Source: Sulfuritortus calidifontis (lineage in GTDB: Bacteria > Pseudomonadota > Gammaproteobacteria > Burkholderiales > Thiobacillaceae). From it: a stretch of DNA of 64,000 bases. The notes under the pieces are model-generated. The model was not told where the DNA came from and did not search any database. It saw only the letters and a program-made list of their open reading frames with translations. Position numbers and translations under genes: made by a program. Positions within the stretch are counted from its first letter, which is position 1. Every line of letters starts with the position of its first letter. Positions 45,543-53,148 of this stretch are shown here, one piece after another. The stretch covers positions 2,108,001-2,172,000 of the forward strand of contig NZ_AP018721.1 in the NCBI RefSeq assembly GCF_003967275.1, given 5' to 3'.

Positions 45543-45787
45543 TGCGTTTGACCCTCCGTCGGTTTTTGCGCCTGCTCCCGGCACCAGGCCCAGGCGCGCA
45601 GGGGAATCGCCAGCAGCAACGCCAGCACGATCAGTGGCCAGATCTCGCGCATCAGGGGATAGAACAAGAGGCTGCCGGCCATGAACAAAATCAGCAAGGG
45701 CATGGGATCATCGCCGAAGCAGATCTCGGCCCAGGGCGCCTTGGCCAGCCTGGCAAGGCAGGAAATGCGAGCGTCTGCCGGATTCAT
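45539..45787 (-). CDS. Small two-TM membrane protein preceding sbtA
   Basis: 82 residues from the ATG at 45787 (MNPADARISCLARLAKAP). A hydrophilic N-terminus with acidic patch EICFGDDP is followed by two TM helices, LLILFMAGSLLFYPLMREIW and a second (PLIVLALLLAIPLRAW), and a polar C-tail. No family recognised. Its stop overlaps sbtA by 4 bp, so translational coupling suggests an accessory or assembly subunit of SbtA. The frame could start earlier at 45826. Confidence 0.6.
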   Translation of the reverse strand: MNPADARISCLARLAKAPWAEICFGDDPMPLLILFMAGSLLFYPLMREIWPLIVLALLLAIPLRAWAWCREQAQKPTEGQTQ

Positions 45788-45838
45788 CACAAACGCGCGG
45801 AGAGGAAAAAGGGCATCGTCAGCCACCGTCGCCGCCGT

Positions 45839-46045
45839 TCAGTCGGGCCAGATTCGCCGCGGGTGCAGCGCCTGGTTGGCATCATTCAACTCCGGCTCAC
45901 GCCGATGGCTGCCGGCCGGAACGGGTTTGGCCAGCGGCGCCTGGGTTGTCGACCTGGCGGGCACCTTGGCCGCCGCCGTGGCAGGCATGCCCTTGCGCGC
46001 AGCGGGTTTGAGACTGGCCTTGAGTTTGTCTTCGAGTTTGCTCAT
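45839..46045 (-). CDS. mcdB: McdB, carboxysome-positioning adaptor (alpha type)
   Basis: 68-residue basic, disordered protein directly overlapping mcdA by 4 bp. It begins MSKLEDKLKASLKPAARKG and ends in HPRRIWPD. The tryptophan near the C-terminus matches the invariant C-terminal Trp described for alpha-carboxysome McdB, which binds the shell and stimulates the McdA ATPase. Very short even for this family. Assignment relies on context, charge and the C-terminal Trp. Confidence 0.78.
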   Translation of the reverse strand: MSKLEDKLKASLKPAARKGMPATAAAKVPARSTTQAPLAKPVPAGSHRREPELNDANQALHPRRIWPD

Positions 46046-46689
46046 GTCTGCAATGCCTCTTCGATAATCCGATCGATCTCCCGCGCCGCCTCGCGGCCAC
46101 GGGCACCGAGTTGAAAAACGCTCACGCCTTCCACGGCCGCCAGCCTGAACGCCGCGCGGCGCCTGACCATGCACGGCAGGGTTGGAATTTCCAGGCTGGC
46201 CAGGGCTTCGGACATCGCCCTGGACAAAGCGCTGGCCGGTTCCACCTGGTTGAGCACCAGCCAGGCGCGCAGAGCTGGATTGCGCCGCCTGGCCCGCTCG
46301 ACCGCCTCCACCGTGCCGGCGCCGGCCCAGAGATCGAGCGGCGACGGCAACACCGGGATCAGCACCAGATCCACCTTCTCCAGAATCCGGCCGGTGACAC
46401 CCATGTCGAGCGAGGGCGGGCAATCGACCACGACGCGACCATGCCGGCGGGCCGCTTGTGACAGGGCCTGGAGCGGATCGTCGCCACCGGCGATCACCCG
46501 GGGCAGCGCGGCGTCGCCCGACCAATCCACCCAGTGGCTCAATGTCCCCTGCGGATCGGCATCGACCAGGCCGACGTCGTCGGACCGGGCCAGGCCCGCG
46601 GCCAGATTGATCGCCAGGGTGGTCTTGCCGCAGCCGCCCTTGAGGCTGGCCAGGGCGATGCGTTGCCGTGCCACGCCGGGCCGCCTCAA
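46042..46689 (-). CDS. mcdA: McdA, ParA-type carboxysome-positioning ATPase
   Basis: Forms dynamic ATP-dependent gradients on the nucleoid that space carboxysomes. The 215-residue protein has a deviant Walker A, SLKGGCGKTTLAINLAAG, Walker A' DADPQGTLSHW and Walker B VVVDCPPSLD. The start is a TTG overlapping the acRAF stop (TTGA); a GTG five codons in is an alternative. Sits between acRAF and mcdB within the shell operon, as in other alpha-carboxysome loci. Confidence 0.88.
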   Translation of the reverse strand: MRRPGVARQRIALASLKGGCGKTTLAINLAAGLARSDDVGLVDADPQGTLSHWVDWSGDAALPRVIAGGDDPLQALSQAARRHGRVVVDCPPSLDMGVTGRILEKVDLVLIPVLPSPLDLWAGAGTVEAVERARRRNPALRAWLVLNQVEPASALSRAMSEALASLEIPTLPCMVRRRAAFRLAAVEGVSVFQLGARGREAAREIDRIIEEALQT

Positions 46690-46949
46690 CCCCTGGCCTT
46701 GTCGGCCAAGGCATCGACCTGGGCGGTGAAGCCGTATTCGGTCTCGCCCAGGGTTTCCTCGCGCGGCGCCACGCTGACGTTGACGTGGGTCTTGCCGAAG
46801 TTCAGGTCGGGGAAATAGCCCGTGCGCTCGGACAAGACCGCCAGGTCATCAAGAAACTTGCGCGTCTCCGCGTAGGACGCGAACTCGTAGCGGCGGGTCA
46901 TCAACGGCGGGCGCTGCTGCACCTGCCAGGTGCTGGGCGGTTCAGCCAT
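46686..46949 (-). CDS. acRAF: acRAF, alpha-carboxysome RubisCO assembly factor (PCD-like)
   Basis: 87-residue protein of the pterin-4a-carbinolamine dehydratase-like fold: RRYEFASYAETRKFLDDLAVLSERTGYFPDLNFGKTHVNVSVA spans residues 19-61 across two short stretches. The active-site histidine motif of true PCD (HHP) is absent, as expected of acRAF, which acts as a chaperone for form IA RubisCO. It overlaps the ferritin-like gene by 8 bp. Confidence 0.85.
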   Translation of the reverse strand: MAEPPSTWQVQQRPPLMTRRYEFASYAETRKFLDDLAVLSERTGYFPDLNFGKTHVNVSVAPREETLGETEYGFTAQVDALADKARG

Positions 46950-47391
46950 GGTGCTTCTCCTTCTCTGCAAGCTCGGCCAGCAGGCGGTCCAGCTCGGCCA
47001 GATGGTGCTGCTCGTCCGCCAGCAAGGCGGCGAACAGCTGACTCGACGCCCCATCGCGGCCACGTTGGCTGTAGCGCAGGGCATCGTCGTAGAGCCGCAC
47101 GGCCTCCAGCTCCAATTGCCGATCGAGCGCCAGCATCTCGGCCAGGTCGCGGCCCGGCCGCACCGGCGCCAGACGGGTGGCGTTGGGCGCCAGCCCGAGC
47201 AGGAGCATGTGGCGGATGATCTGCCCCGCATGCTCCAGCTCTTCGCCCGCCTCGCGCCGGAAATAGGCGCACTGCTCCCCCAGCCCCCAGCAGTCACACA
47301 GGCTGGCCTGGGTGAGGTACTGCTGCACCACCGACATCTCGTGGCTGAGGGCCTGCGACAGAAAACCCGCCACCCGGGGATCGATCCGCAT
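46942..47391 (-). CDS. Ferritin-like (bacterioferritin-type) protein of the carboxysome operon
   Basis: 149-residue four-helix protein. Iron-site style residues appear: E18 in LSHEMSVVQQYL, then REAGEELEHAGQIIRH (ExxH) and later LLADEQHHLAELDRLL (E..H). Such bacterioferritin-like proteins recur in alpha-carboxysome operons, with unknown function. The end is coupled to acRAF. It may store iron or simply be a structural passenger. Confidence 0.82.
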   Translation of the reverse strand: MRIDPRVAGFLSQALSHEMSVVQQYLTQASLCDCWGLGEQCAYFRREAGEELEHAGQIIRHMLLLGLAPNATRLAPVRPGRDLAEMLALDRQLELEAVRLYDDALRYSQRGRDGASSQLFAALLADEQHHLAELDRLLAELAEKEKHHG

Positions 47392-47402
47392 CCCTGCCTC
47401 CC

Positions 47403-47741
47403 TCAGCTCCGGTCGGGGGTGATCTCGCCGTCGCGGCCGCCACCGGCCGAGGTCGGGCGGCTGGGCAGAACGTTCTCGACCTCGCCGTGGACGCGGGCGA
47501 TGATGTGGGCAGCGACCAGGCCGTCACCCACGCGCTCGCAGGCGTCGGCCCCGGCGCGCACCGCCGCGTTCACCGCGCCGGTCTCGCCGCGCACCATAAC
47601 GGTGACGTAGCCACCGCCGACGAATTCGCGGCCGACCAGGCGCACCTCGGCCGCCTTGGTCATCGCGTCCGCCGCCTCGATGGCGGGAACCAGACCGCGC
47701 GTTTCGATCATGCCCAATGCGATACCGTGTGTTGCTGCCAT
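47403..47741 (-). CDS. csoS1B: CsoS1B-type shell hexamer protein with C-terminal extension
   Basis: BMC-domain shell protein (112 residues) that forms flat hexamers with a central pore. The core, [20 protein letters not shown] and [18 protein letters not shown], is nearly the same as in the two shorter paralogues. Beyond residue 98 it has the extra tail [20 protein letters not shown], which marks the CsoS1B type. Start ATG 47741 is chosen for homology with the other two; longer frame upstream is not conserved. Confidence 0.92.
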   Translation of the reverse strand: MAATHGIALGMIETRGLVPAIEAADAMTKAAEVRLVGREFVGGGYVTVMVRGETGAVNAAVRAGADACERVGDGLVAAHIIARVHGEVENVLPSRPTSAGGGRDGEITPDRS

Positions 47742-47823
47742 TTCTTCACTCCTTGCCAAATCGTCGATCACTTCAGCGGGGCGGTTCAGCCCCAACTCAA
47801 CCGCCGCGCTGCTTTCAGCTCAA

Positions 47824-48120
47824 TCAAGCACCGGGGGCCTTGGGCAGGATGCCTTCGACCTCGGAGTGGACGCGGGCGATGATGTGGGCAGCGACCAGGC
47901 CGTCACCCACGCGCTCGCAGGCGTCGGCCCCGGCGCGCACCGCCGCGTTCACCGCGCCGGTCTCGCCGCGCACCATAACGGTGACGTAGCCACCGCCGAC
48001 GAATTGGCGGCCGACCAGGCGCACCTCGGCCGCCTTGGTCATCGCGTCCGCCGCCTCGATGGCGGGAACCAGACCGCGCGTTTCGATCATGCCCAGGGCA
48101 ATACCAGTCACTTCAGCCAT
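47824..48120 (-). CDS. csoS1A: CsoS1A/C-type shell hexamer protein
   Basis: 98-residue BMC shell protein, major facet component. It differs from its neighbour at 48163-48459 by only about five residues (for example LVGR/LIGR, VMVRG/VLVRG, and the last residues PGA/GEA). The DNA is also almost identical, including the leader before the ATG (GGAGAAATGAA). The central pore region FVGGGY is conserved. Confidence 0.95.
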   Translation of the reverse strand: MAEVTGIALGMIETRGLVPAIEAADAMTKAAEVRLVGRQFVGGGYVTVMVRGETGAVNAAVRAGADACERVGDGLVAAHIIARVHSEVEGILPKAPGA

Positions 48121-48162
48121 TTCATTTCTCCTTCAAGTCAATCAAGTGGTTGCTTCGACCGC

Positions 48163-48459
48163 TCAGGCCTCACCGGCCTTGGGCAGGATGCCCTCGACCT
48201 CGGAGTGGACGCGGGCGATGATGTGGGCAGCGACCAGGCCGTCACCCACGCGCTCGCAGGCGTCGGCCCCGGCGCGCACCGCGGCGTTCACCGCGCCGGT
48301 CTCGCCGCGCACCAGAACGGTGACGTAGCCGCCGCCGACGAATTGGCGGCCGATCAGCCGCACCTCAGCCGCCTTGGTCATCGCGTCCGCCGCCTCGATG
48401 GCGGGAACCAGACCGCGCGTTTCGATCATGCCCAGGGCAATACCAGTCACTTCAGCCAT
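48163..48459 (-). CDS. csoS1C: CsoS1C/A-type shell hexamer protein
   Basis: 98-residue BMC shell protein, first of the three CsoS1 genes to be transcribed. Near-identical to the next paralogue, indicating recent duplication or ongoing gene conversion, probably useful for dosage since the hexamers dominate the shell. Same pore motif and same leader sequence. It follows csoS4B by 61 bp. Confidence 0.95.
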   Translation of the reverse strand: MAEVTGIALGMIETRGLVPAIEAADAMTKAAEVRLIGRQFVGGGYVTVLVRGETGAVNAAVRAGADACERVGDGLVAAHIIARVHSEVEGILPKAGEA

Positions 48460-48520
48460 TTCATTTCTCCTTCAGGTTAAAAAACGAACTGCAAAAATCG
48501 TTGCACCCTCCCTGCGGCGG

Positions 48521-48772
48521 TCAGGCCTCAGGGTCCCAATGGTCAATAATCCCGGCGATCGTCAGGTCGGTGAGGACCTTGGGATCGCCGGCCGCATACC
48601 GTGCGGCCGAACCGCTCACGGTGAAAACCCATTTGCCCGGCGGCACGCCCACCGGATCGCAGGCGACGCTGCGGTTGCCCTTGGCGTCGGCCAGCACGCG
48701 CAGAGACATGTTCTTCAGCCCGCCCACCCGGCGGGTGGCGACCAGATCGTCCTCGACGCGCATGATTTCCAT
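48521..48772 (-). CDS. csoS4B: CsoS4B pentameric vertex protein
   Basis: 83-residue BMV (Pfam EutN/CcmL-type) protein forming pentamers that cap the carboxysome vertices. MEIMRVEDDLVATRRVGGLK at the start, then DPVGVPPGKWVFTVSGSAAR and IAGIIDHWD at the end, as in the family. One base separates it from csoS4A. Paralogue of CsoS4A by about 40% identity judged by eye. Confidence 0.94.
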   Translation of the reverse strand: MEIMRVEDDLVATRRVGGLKNMSLRVLADAKGNRSVACDPVGVPPGKWVFTVSGSAARYAAGDPKVLTDLTIAGIIDHWDPEA

Positions 48773-48773
48773 G

Positions 48774-49025
48774 TCAGTCTCCGGCCCAGTGGTCGATGAT
48801 GCCGACGATGGTCAGATCGGACGGATACTCCTTGCTGCCCGCCGCCTCGCGCGCGGCCGAGGAGCCGACGCAGATCACCCAGTCGCCCGGGATGCAGCCG
48901 ATGGCATCCACCGCCACCTGACGCGCACCGCCCGCCTTTTCGCGCACCACCAGGAGCGGCCGGTGGCCGAGATCGGCGATGCGGTTGGTCGAGACCAGGG
49001 TCTTTTCCACTTGCATGATCTTCAC
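48774..49025 (-). CDS. csoS4A: CsoS4A pentameric vertex protein
   Basis: 83-residue BMV pentamer subunit: MKIMQVEKTLVSTNRIADLG, IGCIPGDWVICVGSSAARE and IVGIIDHWAGD. It lies 3 bp after csoSCA. Together with CsoS4B it closes the icosahedral shell and limits CO2 leakage. Confidence 0.95.
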   Translation of the reverse strand: MKIMQVEKTLVSTNRIADLGHRPLLVVREKAGGARQVAVDAIGCIPGDWVICVGSSAAREAAGSKEYPSDLTIVGIIDHWAGD

Positions 49026-49028
49026 GAT

Positions 49029-50573
49029 TCAAGCCTCCACGGTTTCGATCGGGCTGCCGGTGGGCTGGTCCTGCACCGACAGGTGGCAGGCCAAAAATCC
49101 CTGGGCGGCGAGTTCTGGATAGCGCGCGCGAATCGCGTCGCGCACGCGGCGCGCCTTGGCCGCGGCCCGCTCGCGCGAGCCGGGCACCCTGGCGTCGTAG
49201 CGGTAATGGATGGCGACCGGAATCGGCAGGCCGTGCTTGACGTTCAGGCCCTTGAAGATCTTGATGCCGACGTCCATGTCCGCCGCCCCCTCTTCCAGGG
49301 TGTGCAGGTGGGCGTAGTAGGCGACATTGCGCATCTGCACCTCCTCGAAACCGTCGCCGACGCTGATGAACCGCTCGGCATGGCCGATGTCGGGATAGCG
49401 TTCGCCGTAGAGCTCGGCCACGTACTCGATCTGCGAGAAGTTGTTGATCAGCAGGTGGGCGATCAGCCGGCGCATGCCTTCGTGCGGCTCGCCCTGGCCG
49501 GTGCCCCAGCCGCTGGCGGCGCTGGCCCGGCTGATCGCCTCGTACACCGCCAGCCGCGCACTGTCGGCCGACAGCCGCGCCGTCTCGCGATAAAGCGCCA
49601 TGGCCTCGACATAGCGGTGTGCCGACAGCTCGCCCCTGGCATCCGGCACGTGCACCTTGATCGCATCGGTGTCGGTGTCGACGCCGATCAGCAGGATGTC
49701 GGTGCTGGCGCCGCAGCAGAAGGCGTTCTCGATCGCCTGGCGGAACTGGACCAGACGCTCCAGGGCCGCCTCGATCGCCTTGTGCTCGTTGCTGCCATGG
49801 GCGGCACAACCTTCATGACAAGGGTTGGACGAACTGGTGTGATAGACCGCAACCTTGAGATAGCGGCTGCCGGCAGCGGCCGTGGTCGGCACGCCCTCGC
49901 GGAAGCGGCGCAGCTCGGTGCTCACCCAGTGGCGCACGTCGGTCTCGACGTCGAACAGGGCGCCGGCGTAGGCCTTGCGCCAACTGAACGAGGTCAGCGG
50001 CAGGCGCAGGATATAGCGCGACAAGCCCTTCAGACGGCCATCGGCGCAGGGACTGATGTCGATGGCGTGAAAGCCGCAGTCGAGGAAGAAGTTGCGCGCA
50101 TCCTGCAACTGCTCCAGCTGATTCTTCAGGTCGTCGGCGAATTGCGCGGCCGAGGCCTTCAGCGCCGAGAAGGCGCAATGGGCATACAAGGCCTTGAGGT
50201 CGAGCCCGGCCACCCAGGCATCGTCGAGGATGCCCTGAGGCAGCTCGTAGCCCAGCTGTTGCCGGGCCAGGGCCTGCGCCCGGCCGGCGAAATCGTCCAG
50301 GTGCTGCAGCGCCGAGATCGCCTTGAGCGTCGGCGCGATGGCCTCGAACCGGCCCTTGACCGAATCCTCGCAGTGGGCGAGCCGGGCGTTGGTCCGGCGA
50401 TCGGCCAGCGGGTGCCGGCACGGCCGCCCGGCCAGGTCGCCGCCCGGTTCGGCCGCAGGGCGCGCTGGCAGCGCCCCGGCCGGCGTGCCCAAACCGTAGG
50501 GCACGTTGCCGAGCGGCGGCCGGCCGCGCTGGGCGGCGCGGGCGCGAAGGGCATAGGCGTTACGGGTGTTCAT
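49029..50573 (-). CDS. csoSCA: CsoSCA, carboxysomal carbonic anhydrase
   Basis: Luminal carbonic anhydrase that turns bicarbonate into CO2 for RubisCO. 514 residues from the ATG at 50573. The N-terminal targeting region has MNTRNAYALRARAAQRGRPP. The zinc site is complete: C176-A-D178-G-R180, H245 (VYH) and C256 (CHEGCAAHG); the 11-residue H-to-C spacing is that of the characterised Halothiobacillus enzyme. The C-terminal domain is the degenerate second CA half. It follows csoS2 by 13 bp. A start 9 codons upstream is possible but would crowd the csoS2 stop. Confidence 0.95.
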   Translation of the reverse strand: MNTRNAYALRARAAQRGRPPLGNVPYGLGTPAGALPARPAAEPGGDLAGRPCRHPLADRRTNARLAHCEDSVKGRFEAIAPTLKAISALQHLDDFAGRAQALARQQLGYELPQGILDDAWVAGLDLKALYAHCAFSALKASAAQFADDLKNQLEQLQDARNFFLDCGFHAIDISPCADGRLKGLSRYILRLPLTSFSWRKAYAGALFDVETDVRHWVSTELRRFREGVPTTAAAGSRYLKVAVYHTSSSNPCHEGCAAHGSNEHKAIEAALERLVQFRQAIENAFCCGASTDILLIGVDTDTDAIKVHVPDARGELSAHRYVEAMALYRETARLSADSARLAVYEAISRASAASGWGTGQGEPHEGMRRLIAHLLINNFSQIEYVAELYGERYPDIGHAERFISVGDGFEEVQMRNVAYYAHLHTLEEGAADMDVGIKIFKGLNVKHGLPIPVAIHYRYDARVPGSRERAAAKARRVRDAIRARYPELAAQGFLACHLSVQDQPTGSPIETVEA

Positions 50574-50586
50574 CGCAGCCCCTCGC

Positions 50587-52923
50587 TCAGCCCCGGGCAC
50601 CGCCGGAGACGGTGATCAAGGCACCCTTGCCGGCATTGCCGCTGCTGCCCGTGACCCTGGCCAGCGGCACCTCGGGACGCTCGCGATCCTTGTTCGCCCA
50701 TGCGCCGGCGCTCATGCTGCGCACCTCGCCGCGCAGGGTGAGGTTGCGCCCCTGGGCCCAGTGGCCCTCGGTGCCGGTCACCCGGCCGCTACGCGCCCAG
50801 TCGTCGCCGGTGATGCGGATGCCGTCCTCGCGTCCTTCGCCGGTGATGCGCTGGGCCGGCGCGGCCTCCTGCCGGGATGCCGGTGGCATGACTTCGATGC
50901 GGCCCATCTCGTCCCGGTAACGGAATTCCGGCGTGCCGGACACGAGGCCGGCGGCCATGTTGACCGGGCCGGTGATGCGGCCGGCGCTGCCATAGCCGCT
51001 GCCGGTGATGCGGCCGCGCGCCTCAGCCGCCGGCGAGCTGATGCTGAACGACTCGGGACGCGCTGCCGCCGGACGCATGGCCATGGCCATGGCACGGGCG
51101 CCCGGTGCCCGATAGCGCGGGGCCATGACAGTACGCGCCTCGGCAGCCGCTTGCCCGGCCTCATCGCAGCCACAGCCGCAGCCCTGCTCGATCTGCTCCT
51201 GCCCGACATAAGGCGTGCCGCTGATGGCCAGCCCGCTGCCGGGTTCGGCGCCGGTCACGCGCCCGGAACGGCCCAGCATCGCGCCCGACACGGCCAGGCC
51301 GTGCCCGGTCTGGCTGATGCCGACCTTGGCCGCGGCGGGTTGCGGGGTGCCCGGGCAGTACTCGCTGTACTGCTCCTGACCGTAATACTCGGTCCCGGTG
51401 ACGGGCTGGCACCCCCCGTGCTCGTCACCGGTAAGCTTTGGGCCGCGCGCCATCGCCGTGCCGGTCAGGGCACGCCCGGCCAGCGTGTGCATGAGCGCCG
51501 CCTTTTCCGGCGCGCCGCCACACAGTGCCCCCTGGGCATACTGCGAGCCGGTCACACGCTGGCAGGAGCCGGGCTCGTTGCCGGTCACCTTCTCACTGCG
51601 GTCAACCAGGTTGCCGGTGATGCGCTGGCCACCCCGGCTCGCATCCTCGCCCACCTTGGCCGCGGCCGGCTCCGGCCGCGTGTGACAGATCGACTGGAAC
51701 TGCTCGTTCGACAGGTATTCGGTACCGGAGATGCTGCGGCAGGCGCCGGCCTCGTCGCCGGTCACCTTGACCGAGCGCCCGACCTCGGTGCCCGAGACCG
51801 GCCGGCCGGCCAGGGTATGGGTCAGCGCGACCTTGCTCGGGCCGTTGATGGTCAGCCGCGACACGCCGGCGTCGGCGTATTGCGAACCGGTGATGGCACG
51901 CTTGGCGCCCGGCTCGTTGCCGGTCACCGGGCGCGGCCGGGCCTCGTCGCTGCCGGTGATGGCGATGCCCTTGCGCTCGGTGGCGCCGACGCCCGCCTTC
52001 TCCGGCCGGGATTGCAGGCGCTTGCCTTCGCAGAAGCTGGCGAAATCCTCGCTGCCCAGGTATTCGGTGCCGGTCACCGGCTTGCAGGTGCCGGCCTCGC
52101 CGCCGGTCACGCGGGACGAACGGCCCACCTCGGTGCCGCTGACCCACTGGCCGCGACTGGTCGCGCTCATGCCGACCTTGGCCGCGGCCGGGGCCGGCCG
52201 GCTGGCGCAGAAGGTCTCGAACTGCTCGCTGCCGATGTACTCGGTGCCGGTGATGGCGCGGCAACTGCCGGACTCGCTGCCGGTAACGCGCACGCTGCGC
52301 TCGACCTGGGTACCGGTCACGGCCTGACCGGACAGGGTGGTGCCGACCTCGACCTTGGCCGGCGCCTCGCCGGCCTGCGGCCGCACCCGGCCGCTGGGCC
52401 GGAGCGCCGGGGCATCGCCCCGCCCCTTCTGGCTCATCTCGATCCGGCGCTGGCGCGCCTTGTCGCGGCCGGACACCTCGCCAGCCTGTCGAGCCGAGGA
52501 ACGGGCGCCGCTGGCAGCCGAACCGTTCTTGGCCGGCAATGCGGACTTGCCCTGGGTCGACAGCAAACGCCGGCGATCGCGGCAGAGCTGGCGCACGCTG
52601 CTGGCATCGTCGCCCAGCGCCGCCGGATTCTCCTCGACCACGGTGCACAAGGTCTCGATGATTTCCTCGGCGATCGGCGATTCGCCGCCTTCCGTCCCGG
52701 CGGCAGCCGCCATCATCGGCTCGGCACGGGGTTCCGGTGCCGGCTCGGCAGCCGGCACCGGCGTCGCGACCGCTGCCTGGGGCCGGGTCCGGCCGGGCTT
52801 GGCCAGCATGCCCAATCCCTTCTTGCCGCCTTGCGACAACATGGCCCGACGGGCGCGCGCGAGTTCGTTACCGCTGAGGCCGGCCAGGCTGGCCGCTCCC
52901 GTTGCTGCAGTCTGTTCAGGCAT
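50587..52923 (-). CDS. csoS2: CsoS2 carboxysome scaffold protein
   Basis: Intrinsically disordered scaffold (778 residues) linking RubisCO and shell. N-terminal domain: three RubisCO-binding helical repeats, at about 17-35 (ELARARRAMLSQGGKK), 108-127 (SVRQLCRDRRRLLSTQGK) and 151-170 (GRDKARQRRIEMSQKGR). Middle domain: seven M-repeats (about 188-590) with VTG/ITG triplets and paired cysteines, of which repeats 3 and 7 are irregular. C-terminal domain ends in the conserved SSGNAGKGALITVSGGARG anchor. AGAGGAAG precedes the ATG. It is first in the shell operon; the RubisCO genes that normally precede it are absent. Confidence 0.95.
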   Translation of the reverse strand: MPEQTAATGAASLAGLSGNELARARRAMLSQGGKKGLGMLAKPGRTRPQAAVATPVPAAEPAPEPRAEPMMAAAAGTEGGESPIAEEIIETLCTVVEENPAALGDDASSVRQLCRDRRRLLSTQGKSALPAKNGSAASGARSSARQAGEVSGRDKARQRRIEMSQKGRGDAPALRPSGRVRPQAGEAPAKVEVGTTLSGQAVTGTQVERSVRVTGSESGSCRAITGTEYIGSEQFETFCASRPAPAAAKVGMSATSRGQWVSGTEVGRSSRVTGGEAGTCKPVTGTEYLGSEDFASFCEGKRLQSRPEKAGVGATERKGIAITGSDEARPRPVTGNEPGAKRAITGSQYADAGVSRLTINGPSKVALTHTLAGRPVSGTEVGRSVKVTGDEAGACRSISGTEYLSNEQFQSICHTRPEPAAAKVGEDASRGGQRITGNLVDRSEKVTGNEPGSCQRVTGSQYAQGALCGGAPEKAALMHTLAGRALTGTAMARGPKLTGDEHGGCQPVTGTEYYGQEQYSEYCPGTPQPAAAKVGISQTGHGLAVSGAMLGRSGRVTGAEPGSGLAISGTPYVGQEQIEQGCGCGCDEAGQAAAEARTVMAPRYRAPGARAMAMAMRPAAARPESFSISSPAAEARGRITGSGYGSAGRITGPVNMAAGLVSGTPEFRYRDEMGRIEVMPPASRQEAAPAQRITGEGREDGIRITGDDWARSGRVTGTEGHWAQGRNLTLRGEVRSMSAGAWANKDRERPEVPLARVTGSSGNAGKGALITVSGGARG
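51409..51417 (-). promoter_or_regulatory. Candidate -1 frameshift site (GGGGGG) in csoS2
   Basis: In the sixth M-repeat the minus strand reads CAC-GGG-GGG-TGC (Gly503-Gly504 at 51417-51412). A -1 slip on the G6 run would read 83 further codons and stop at 51161, giving a form of about 586 residues without the C-terminal domain. CsoS2 of Halothiobacillus is known to be made in two sizes by -1 frameshifting. Whether this run is the active site here is a guess. Confidence 0.35.
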
Positions 52924-53108
52924 ACGCTTCCTCTTGTTCCAACAATTTGTTCACCCGCCGGGCGCTGCCCGGCCCCTCTTCAGGCCCAGCCACGCACTGC
53001 GAAAACCGTGCCTCGGCTCTCGATTCGCTGCGTGCATGGCCGCTGACGCCTTGCGACATGTGTGCCGATGACGATTGCGAATATAGGGAGGAGAGGACCT
53101 GAACTACA

Positions 53109-53136
53109 GTTAATTGTTAAAATAGTTTTAATTAAC
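53109..53136. promoter_or_regulatory. AT-rich inverted repeats between csoS2 and cbbR, candidate CbbR operator
   Basis: GTTAATT (53109-53115) and AATTAAC (53130-53136) form an inverted pair enclosing a second pair TTAAAA/TTTTAA (53117-53131), 13-40 bp ahead of the LysR start. LysR-type T-N11-A spacing fits. The 225-bp divergent gap (52924-53148) must also hold the csoS2 promoter; no other clear element was seen. Confidence 0.55.
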
Positions 53137-53148
53137 CGGAGTTAATGA

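Noticed and set aside
50587-52923. Regularly spaced repeats that could suggest a CRISPR or minisatellite
   Set aside because: They are protein-level M-repeats of CsoS2 with variable DNA and codon-phase spacing.
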